Shown: one piece after another, positions 7,940 to 12,319 of the stretch
Layout: each line of letters begins with the position of its first letter
Numbering within the stretch: position 1 is the first letter of the stretch
Assembly: GCA_016868515.1 (NCBI GenBank)
Contig: VGGM01000012.1
Location: forward strand, 1-12,319
Reading direction: 5' to 3'
DNA: 12,319 nt
Source of the DNA: Bacteroidota bacterium
GTDB taxonomy: Bacteria > Bacteroidota > Bacteroidia > Bacteroidales > VadinHA17
Program-made: the position numbers and the translations under genes
The notes under the pieces: generated by a model
What the model was told of the DNA's origin: nothing
Database searches by the model: none
Seen by the model: the letters and a program-made list of their open reading frames with translations, nothing else

Positions 7940-9159
7940 ATTTCCTGTTTTTGAAGGTATTTTCTGTTCAGGTATCTTACCGGGTACCATGCTGCGGCGT
8001 ATCCTATTGCCACCACCGTTGCTCCCGAAAGAAGGAAATCCTGCATCTTCATTACTACAGGGTAGGCGTCGAGAATCAGCGATTCACTCTGGAACCTGAT
8101 GATACTGAATTCCTGCTGAACCCAGCAGACCAGGAAGCCTGCAGTAAGTCCGGCAAGAGTGCCAAGTACCGATATCATCCATCCCTCGTAAATGAATATT
8201 CTCCTAATCAGACGGTCGCCTGCACCCAGGCTCCTGAGTATTTTAATGTCCTTTTCCTTCTCGATGATAAGCATTGTAAGCGATCCTATTATATTGAACG
8301 AAGCCACAATAATGATGAAGGTAAGGATAATGAATATGGCCAGCTTCTCCGATTTCATCACCTTATAGAACAGTTCCTGCTGTTCGAACCTGTCGCGTAC
8401 AAGGTAATCGCTGCCGAAGAGAGCCTTTACCCTGGATGTAACCTGCTTCATATCGAAGCCTGGAAGCAGCTTGACCTCTATTGATGAGACCTCATTTTCA
8501 TAGTCAAGCAAATCCCTTACAATGCCTATTGGCAGGAATATATACCGTGAATCGAATTCCTGTTCAACCTCAAATATTCCCGATGGCCATATATAGTGCC
8601 TGTTGAATGCCGATTCGGGGTTGCTGATGCTACCCCTGCGATTGGGAAGATAGATTGCCAGTGGTGTAACAAAGTTTACCCTGAGCCCAAGGTTATTTGC
8701 AACACCCAGTCCTACCACGGCATACTCATTTCCCTTCTGGTCGGAGAGCAGAAACTCACCGTCCCACATTGAACCGCCTAGCCCGGTGAGGGCAGGATAG
8801 TGGCTTTCAACACCCCTGACGGTACCGATAAACTGTTTCTCGCCATACCTCAGCAGTGCATTCTCCTCAAGGATACAGGCATGGTTATCAATCCCCGGGG
8901 TCTCCCCAAGCTGAACAACAAGCAGGCTGTCGGGAACGAAAACCTTTCCCCTGGCGGCTTCAATGCGGATGTCGGGGTCGAAGGTGCTGAAGATTCCCGT
9001 AACCATTTTCTCGAGTCCGTTGAACACCGACAAAATTATCACCAGAGCCATGGTTCCGACCATAACCCCTGCAACCGAGACAGCAGAGATTATGTTTATG
9101 GCGTTCCGCGACTTTTTAGCGAAGAGATAACGTTTTGCTATGTACAGAGAGAGCTTCAC
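7936..9159 (-). CDS. LolC/LolE-family lipoprotein-releasing ABC transporter permease (FtsX-like)
   Basis: The 407-residue inner-membrane permease has the standard four-helix layout: TM1 about 21-47, a large periplasmic domain about 48-270, then TM2 about 273-297, TM3 about 327-350 and TM4 about 374-394. IAKRYLFAKKSRNAINIIS at the N-terminus and EKEKDIKILRSLGA (about 300-313, coupling-helix region) are hallmarks of the LolC/E group, which moves lipoproteins from the inner membrane to a periplasmic carrier using the ATPase LolD. No LolD gene is in this window. The start codon is GTG at 9159, 6 nt after the methyltransferase stop; the conserved N-terminus supports it. The stop overlaps the lipoprotein start by 4 nt. 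I leave the symbol blank because Bacteroidota often have one such permease that is neither clearly LolC nor LolE. Confidence 0.9.
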   Translation of the reverse strand: MKLSLYIAKRYLFAKKSRNAINIISAVSVAGVMVGTMALVIILSVFNGLEKMVTGIFSTFDPDIRIEAARGKVFVPDSLLVVQLGETPGIDNHACILEENALLRYGEKQFIGTVRGVESHYPALTGLGGSMWDGEFLLSDQKGNEYAVVGLGVANNLGLRVNFVTPLAIYLPNRRGSISNPESAFNRHYIWPSGIFEVEQEFDSRYIFLPIGIVRDLLDYENEVSSIEVKLLPGFDMKQVTSRVKALFGSDYLVRDRFEQQELFYKVMKSEKLAIFIILTFIIIVASFNIIGSLTMLIIEKEKDIKILRSLGAGDRLIRRIFIYEGWMISVLGTLAGLTAGFLVCWVQQEFSIIRFQSESLILDAYPVVMKMQDFLLSGATVVAIGYAAAWYPVRYLNRKYLQKQEI

Positions 9160-9165
9160 TTCAGG

Positions 9166-9975
9166 TTATTTAACAGCCCTTATCAGTAATCCGGTGCCCG
9201 ACCGGTTCCTGGTATTTACATCGGTGTAATTCAGTATCATGGCAAGCGGCATTACAATTATATAATAAAACGGCAGAACCAGCCATGATATACCCGATAC
9301 TCCGAGCATTTTCACCGGATACTTCATTGAAATGCGCCATGCAGCCGAGCCAGCCCTACCATAGGTGTAGCTGGTTTCGACATCTGAGAATCCGGTCTTC
9401 AGAAGCAATAGCGAGAGGTCGTCAATATTGTAACCATCCCTTACATGTTCGTCAATAAAGGACTTGTCGTATTCGTTGTGTACGTCTGAACCTCCCCTGT
9501 CGGAAGGAGTTGATATTACAAGCGATCCTCCCGGTTTAAGTGCCCTCAGGAGATTGGTGAAAACCTGCCTGTCGTTCTCAATGTGCTCCATTACATCGAC
9601 TGAGAGTATGAGGTCGTAATTGTTCTCATCAGTAAGCTCAGTAAGGTCACCTGTAATGAACCTGACCCTGTTGCCCATGCCTGCGGCCTGAAAGAAGAGA
9701 TTGCAGTCGGTTACCTGCTCCTCCTTCAGGTCGATAGCCGTAACCTTCCAGTTTTTATGCAGCCGGGCCATACGGTAGGAATACTGTCCGAATCCGGCTC
9801 CGGCATCGAGCACAATTGCATTTTGAGGCATTGAAGGTGCCATTTTACGCAGCAGCCGGCGCACGTGCCACGACCGCAGCAGCAGAATATCGAGGAGGCT
9901 GTAGAGCATTTTGCGCAGAAAAACGCTCCTGCCAGCCAGGGATCCCAGTTTCCGCTTGATGGGGTCGTACTGCAT
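9166..9975 (-). CDS. Class I SAM-dependent methyltransferase
   Basis: The 269-residue enzyme carries a Rossmann-type SAM-binding core: motif I VLDAGAGFG at 55-63, acidic end of beta-2 at Asp82 (AIDLKEEQ), FITGDL at 106-111, and SVDVMEHIEND at 125-135, followed by LKPGGSLVISTPS. This pattern is close to methyltransferase domain 11/25 and UbiG-like small-molecule enzymes, but the substrate is not evident. Residues about 229-249 form a strongly hydrophobic segment that could anchor or dock the protein at the membrane. The N-terminal 20-45 region is basic and hydrophobic too, so a lipid or membrane-bound substrate is a reasonable inference. It sits 7 nt after the rbfA stop and 6 nt before the permease GTG. 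The ATG at 9975 is the only sensible start. Confidence 0.9.
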   Translation of the reverse strand: MQYDPIKRKLGSLAGRSVFLRKMLYSLLDILLLRSWHVRRLLRKMAPSMPQNAIVLDAGAGFGQYSYRMARLHKNWKVTAIDLKEEQVTDCNLFFQAAGMGNRVRFITGDLTELTDENNYDLILSVDVMEHIENDRQVFTNLLRALKPGGSLVISTPSDRGGSDVHNEYDKSFIDEHVRDGYNIDDLSLLLLKTGFSDVETSYTYGRAGSAAWRISMKYPVKMLGVSGISWLVLPFYYIIVMPLAMILNYTDVNTRNRSGTGLLIRAVK

Positions 9976-9982
9976 TGAGGAG

Positions 9983-10321
9983 TCAGGATTTGATAAGTTT
10001 GTCGATATTGTCGATGTAGTCGAGACTATCGTCGGGGAAGACGGCGAGTTCAGGTATGATTCTCAGCTGGTTATGGACCTCTTTTCCGAGGTCGTATCTC
10101 ACCGAGCCGATATGTTCCTTTATTGATCCGAAGACCTTGCCACTGTCATTCGACGGAAATATGCTGAGGTATATTTTTGCCAGCGAGAGGTCGGGGCTGA
10201 TTCTTACGGTGGTAACTGTTATCATTCGGCCGGGGGCCAGTTCGGTTGTGCGCCGTCTGAATATTTCGGCCAGTTCCTTCTGCAACAGCCTGGCTATCTT
10301 TTTCTGCCTGGTCGATTCCAT
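9983..10321 (-). CDS. rbfA: Ribosome-binding factor A
   Basis: RbfA is a small KH-fold factor that binds the 30S subunit and helps mature the 5' end of 16S rRNA. The sequence shows the family order: MESTRQKKIARLLQKELAEI N-terminal helix, ITVTTVRISPDLSLAKIYLS beta strands, and a C-terminal SVRYDLGKEVHNQLRIIPEL helix-strand ending in a DDSLDYIDNID segment. From the ATG at 10321 it has 112 residues, the normal size. An in-frame ATG at 10333 (MTDN...) would add four residues. I prefer 10321 because the family usually starts near M-E-x-T-R-Q and because the -7 motif at 10345-10352 would leave almost no leader for 10333. The open frame continues to 10474 but that part does not look like RbfA. It is the first gene of the minus-strand operon. 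Confidence 0.92.
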   Translation of the reverse strand: MESTRQKKIARLLQKELAEIFRRRTTELAPGRMITVTTVRISPDLSLAKIYLSIFPSNDSGKVFGSIKEHIGSVRYDLGKEVHNQLRIIPELAVFPDDSLDYIDNIDKLIKS

Positions 10322-10344
10322 ATTATCGGTCATATTTGGTGCTG

Positions 10345-10352
10345 CAAAGGTA
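10345..10352 (-). promoter_or_regulatory. Candidate -7 promoter element for the rbfA operon
   Basis: On the minus strand this reads TACCTTTG, an exact match to the Bacteroidota -7 consensus TAnnTTTG. Transcription would start near 10341, giving a leader of about 20 nt to the rbfA start at 10321. No clear TTG/TTTG -33 element is seen at the usual distance. The position directly ahead of the operon supports it. Confidence 0.55.
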
Positions 10353-10372
10353 CAATTTAAAGCTGAATGCAC

Positions 10373-10380
10373 TAACTTTG
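10373..10380 (+). promoter_or_regulatory. Candidate -7 promoter element for trpS
   Basis: This reads TAACTTTG, an exact match to the TAnnTTTG -7 consensus of Bacteroidota. A start near 10384-10388 would give a leader of about 40 nt before the trpS ATG, containing the hairpin at 10390-10413. The -33 box is not recognisable. It faces away from the rbfA -7 motif, with 20 nt between the two. Confidence 0.55.
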
Positions 10381-10389
10381 CGGCCTGCC

Positions 10390-10413
10390 GGGCCGGGGAA
10401 ACGGCCCCGGTTC
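10390..10413 (+). promoter_or_regulatory. GC-rich hairpin in the trpS leader
   Basis: CCGGGG at 10393-10398 pairs with CCCCGG at 10405-10410 around an AAACGG loop. Two G-U pairs and one G-C pair extend it to about 9 bp. A second possible stem, GGCC at 10382-10385 with GGCC at 10391-10394, would exclude the first. No T-tract follows and the ATG is 13 nt downstream, so an effect on mRNA stability or translation is more likely than termination. Function is inference. Confidence 0.4.
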
Positions 10414-10426
10414 CAGCAAAACAGTA

Positions 10427-11422
10427 ATGATGGAGACAGTAGTAAGCGGAATACGATCGACAGGAAACCTGCACCTCGGGAATTACTTTGGTGCGGTGCA
10501 GAATTTTCTAAAAATGCAGCATGAGAACCACTGTTTTTTCTTTATTGCTGATTATCATTCGCTTACCACACATCCCAAGCCCGATGACCTGCACAGCAAT
10601 ATACGGCAGGTGCTGGCCGAATACCTGGCGTGCGGAATTGACCCTGAGGTGGCCACGGTGTTTATCCAGAGCGATGTGCCCGAGGTGACGGAGCTCTACC
10701 TGTTACTCAATATGAACGCCTATGTGGGTGAACTTGAGCGCACTGCTTCGTTTAAGGAGAAGATACGGAAGCAGCCCGACAATATAAATGCAGGGTTGCT
10801 TACCTACCCGGTTCTGATGGCGGCCGATATAATCATACACAGGGCCAACAAGGTGCCGGTGGGGAAGGACCAGGAACAGCATCTTGAGATGACCAGGCGG
10901 TTTGCCCGCAGGTTCAATACCATGTACGGGGTGAACTATTTTCCCGAGCCCGATGCCTACAATTTCGGCAGGCAGCTGGTAAAGATACCGGGGCTTGACG
11001 GTACCGGAAAGATGGGAAAAAGCGAGGGTAACGGCATTTTTCTTGCCGACACGCCCGAGGCAATACGGAAGAAGGTGATGAGGGCCGTTACCGATACCGG
11101 CCCAACCGAACCAAAGCAGAAAATGTCGGAGCCGGTGAAAAACCTGTTTACGATAATGGATGTTGTTTCAGACCATTCAACGGTTAAGCATTTCAAAGAG
11201 CAGTACGCTGACTGCTCGATAAGGTATGGCGATCTCAAGAAGCAGCTGGCAGAGGATATAATAAGGTTTACCACACCCATAAGGGAGCGGATTAACGAGA
11301 TTGTTGCCGACAGGAAGTACCTTGCAGGCGTGGTGGCCAAAGGTGCAGAGAAGGCCAGGGCGAGTGCTTCACAGACCATACGCGATGTACGCGAGATTAT
11401 CGGCTACAGGCCGTTTGCCTGA
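10427..11422 (+). CDS. trpS: Tryptophan--tRNA ligase
   Basis: This is a class I aminoacyl-tRNA synthetase that charges tRNA-Trp with tryptophan using ATP in the cytoplasm. It has 331 residues, the usual length for bacterial TrpRS. The HIGH signature appears as TGNLHLGNY (His16-Asn19), the KMSKS signature as KMGKS at 195-199, and the tryptophan-pocket segment as LMAADI with Asp134. VPVGKDQEQHLE at 143-154 is also typical of the family. Two consecutive ATGs (10427 and 10430) open the frame. Either may be used, with the family's short N-terminus before VVSGIRSTG fitting both. It is divergent from rbfA and appears to be monocistronic, as a strong hairpin follows 8 nt after the stop. There is no Shine-Dalgarno of note. 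Confidence 0.97.
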   Translation: MMETVVSGIRSTGNLHLGNYFGAVQNFLKMQHENHCFFFIADYHSLTTHPKPDDLHSNIRQVLAEYLACGIDPEVATVFIQSDVPEVTELYLLLNMNAYVGELERTASFKEKIRKQPDNINAGLLTYPVLMAADIIIHRANKVPVGKDQEQHLEMTRRFARRFNTMYGVNYFPEPDAYNFGRQLVKIPGLDGTGKMGKSEGNGIFLADTPEAIRKKVMRAVTDTGPTEPKQKMSEPVKNLFTIMDVVSDHSTVKHFKEQYADCSIRYGDLKKQLAEDIIRFTTPIRERINEIVADRKYLAGVVAKGAEKARASASQTIRDVREIIGYRPFA

Positions 11423-11545
11423 AAAGATAAAGCCAGGCTGTTTTTCAGCCTGGCTGCCCCGATTGCTCAGGGATATTTTGGAGATTGCCTGTGTTAAGGG
11501 AGGTACAAAATGCATGCCAAAACGCAAAAAACGGCACCGGACGAT
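11423..11545. other. Convergent intergenic region
   Basis: These 123 nt lie between the stops of trpS and the YghO-like gene. They contain the hairpin at 11431-11455. The rest (11456-11545) shows no convincing gene. A purine-rich GGGAGG at 11498-11503 precedes an ATG at 11510 that opens a 50-codon frame mostly antisense to the neighbouring gene. Confidence 0.6.
11431..11455. terminator. Hairpin terminator between convergent trpS and YghO-like genes
   Basis: A perfect 10-bp inverted repeat, AGCCAGGCTG (11431-11440) and CAGCCTGGCT (11446-11455), encloses a TTTTT loop. It begins 8 nt after the trpS stop. On the plus strand it is followed by GCCCC, not T-rich sequence. On the minus strand it is followed by TTATCTTTTC, which fits a terminator for the gene ending at 11546. 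A bidirectional role is likely. Confidence 0.7.
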
Positions 11546-12319
11546 CTATACATTTACTCTTCCTGCTCTTTCGAACGGGGCGTTGCGGTTGAAGAGGTAC
11601 CTGTAGGTAATATGTGTTTTTTTGATGGTGGCTCCTATCTGTTCGAGGAGGTGCATCATTGAAGGGTTGAAGTCTCCTATCCAGTTGAATTCAAGTTCAT
11701 TGTACGGGAATGAGGGTTTCAGGGCTATCCGGCCAAAAGCGGCAATGAGCGCCCCTTCGACACCTTTTTTCTGGTGCTCGGGCACCACTCCGAAAATAAG
11801 GCCGAAAGCCCTCCTGGTGGTTCGGGCTATGTACCTGTGCCATATGAATTTGATTTTTCCAATGGTATCCATTTTACCGTTGAGGTGTCTCACAATGGGG
11901 TTTATTTCGGGCAGCATAAGGAAGAAGCAGACCGGTTCGCCCCGATAGTAGCCGAACCAGAGCAGCCTGTTGTCGATAACGGGCTTCATGGTTTTAAAAA
12001 GGGCTTTTGACGCAGCTGCTGTGATCTCTCTCCCTCCCTGGTACCTGGCCCATGCCTTGTTGTAAACCGCGCGGAAATCATCAGGAACCCTGTTGAAAGT
12101 TGATGAAGTGACATGACGGAAGCTGTAGTCGGGATTGGCCTCAATGCGGGCAGCCTTTTCCACTATCACCGGGTCGACTCCTTCAGCTGTAACAGGCTTG
12201 TGGTATGTATACTGTTCGAAGTAGTTTTTGAAGCCGTACTCCTCGAACAGGTTACGGTACCACGGGAAATTGAATGGTATACAGTAGTTGGGAGGGTCGA
12301 AACCGTCAACAAGCAGGCC
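11546..12319 (-). CDS. YghO/GNAT-like N-acetyltransferase-fold protein, N-terminus outside window
   Basis: The minus-strand frame is open from the right window edge to the stop at 11546, so 257 C-terminal residues are visible and the start lies outside. Translating the edge shows VDGFDPPNYCIPFNFPWY, close to the GLL-V-D/E-G-F-x-x-P-P-x-x-x-M-P-Y-N-P-x-Y-Y motif of a group of GNAT-related proteins that includes E. coli YghO. Later parts include LLWFGYYRGEPVCFFLMLPE, GLIFGVVPEHQKKGVEGAL (acetyl-CoA-loop-like Q-x-x-G-V/x-x-x-L) and ELEFNWIGDFNPSMMHLLEQIGA, all typical of GNAT folds. The substrate is unknown. A GTG at 12169 could be taken as a start, but the family-like sequence upstream argues against it. 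It converges on trpS with 123 nt between stops. Confidence 0.78.
   Translation of the reverse strand, partial: GLLVDGFDPPNYCIPFNFPWYRNLFEEYGFKNYFEQYTYHKPVTAEGVDPVIVEKAARIEANPDYSFRHVTSSTFNRVPDDFRAVYNKAWARYQGGREITAAASKALFKTMKPVIDNRLLWFGYYRGEPVCFFLMLPEINPIVRHLNGKMDTIGKIKFIWHRYIARTTRRAFGLIFGVVPEHQKKGVEGALIAAFGRIALKPSFPYNELEFNWIGDFNPSMMHLLEQIGATIKKTHITYRYLFNRNAPFERAGRVNV

Noticed and set aside
7940..7990. Start of the DUF4296 lipoprotein at 7990
   Set aside because: It would place 17 extra residues before the signal peptide and overlap the permease; the ATGA start at 7939 gives a normal lipoprotein signal.
7894..8484. 196-codon plus-strand open frame
   Set aside because: It lies wholly opposite the permease and lipoprotein genes, has no recognisable motif and its composition (Cys, His and Tyr rich) is that of an antisense shadow.
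10334..10474. Extension of RbfA to 163 residues
   Set aside because: The added residues are Cys-rich and unlike RbfA, and they run through the divergent promoter region and into trpS.
1..12319. CRISPR arrays, insertion sequences, tRNA or rRNA genes, toxin-antitoxin or defence genes
   Set aside because: I found no spaced direct repeats, transposase-like frames with terminal inverted repeats, cloverleaf-like sequence or defence-type protein motifs on either strand.

Overview
The window looks like chromosomal core sequence from a Bacteroidota member, most likely the Bacteroidales or a close relative. Three things point there: the families present (a DUF4296 lipoprotein, a LolC/E-like permease next to rbfA, and an S9A prolyl oligopeptidase lipoprotein paired with a BNR/VPS10-type secreted protein); TAnnTTTG-type -7 promoter motifs with no clear Shine-Dalgarno sites at most starts; and very tight gene packing. 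Base composition is moderate, with no obvious compositional island. I see no mobile element, CRISPR array, tRNA or rRNA.

Layout. On the plus strand at the left, a prolyl oligopeptidase lipoprotein (5' end cut by the window) is followed after 1 nt by a 1030-residue secreted Asp-box beta-propeller protein. These two probably form an exported two-gene unit. They converge on a six-gene minus-strand block (about 10333 down to 5179). In transcription order it holds rbfA, a class I SAM methyltransferase, a LolC/E-family permease, a DUF4296 lipoprotein, a metal-dependent amidohydrolase and a COG0731-type radical SAM protein. Junctions are 7 nt, 6 nt, an ATGA overlap, a TGATG overlap and 2 nt, so it reads as one operon. 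Divergent from rbfA is trpS on the plus strand. At the right edge a minus-strand gene for a YghO/GNAT-like protein runs out of the window. It is separated from trpS by a strong hairpin.

How the genes may work together. rbfA and trpS are translation genes that share a 93-105 nt divergent control region with outward-facing -7 motifs. The operon behind rbfA adds envelope biogenesis (lipoprotein release permease and a lipoprotein) and two metabolic or modification enzymes. The amidohydrolase carries a complete deaminase-type metal site and could be an aminodeoxyfutalosine deaminase, but this is inference.

Nothing here is clearly a new defence or mobile system. The points most worth a second look are the DUF4296 lipoprotein coupled to the permease and carrying an extra C-terminal domain, the alternative hairpins built across the two convergent stop codons, the divergent promoter plus GC-rich hairpin ahead of trpS, and a nine-G tract inside the catalytic domain of the oligopeptidase. 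No stretch longer than about 125 nt is without a gene.
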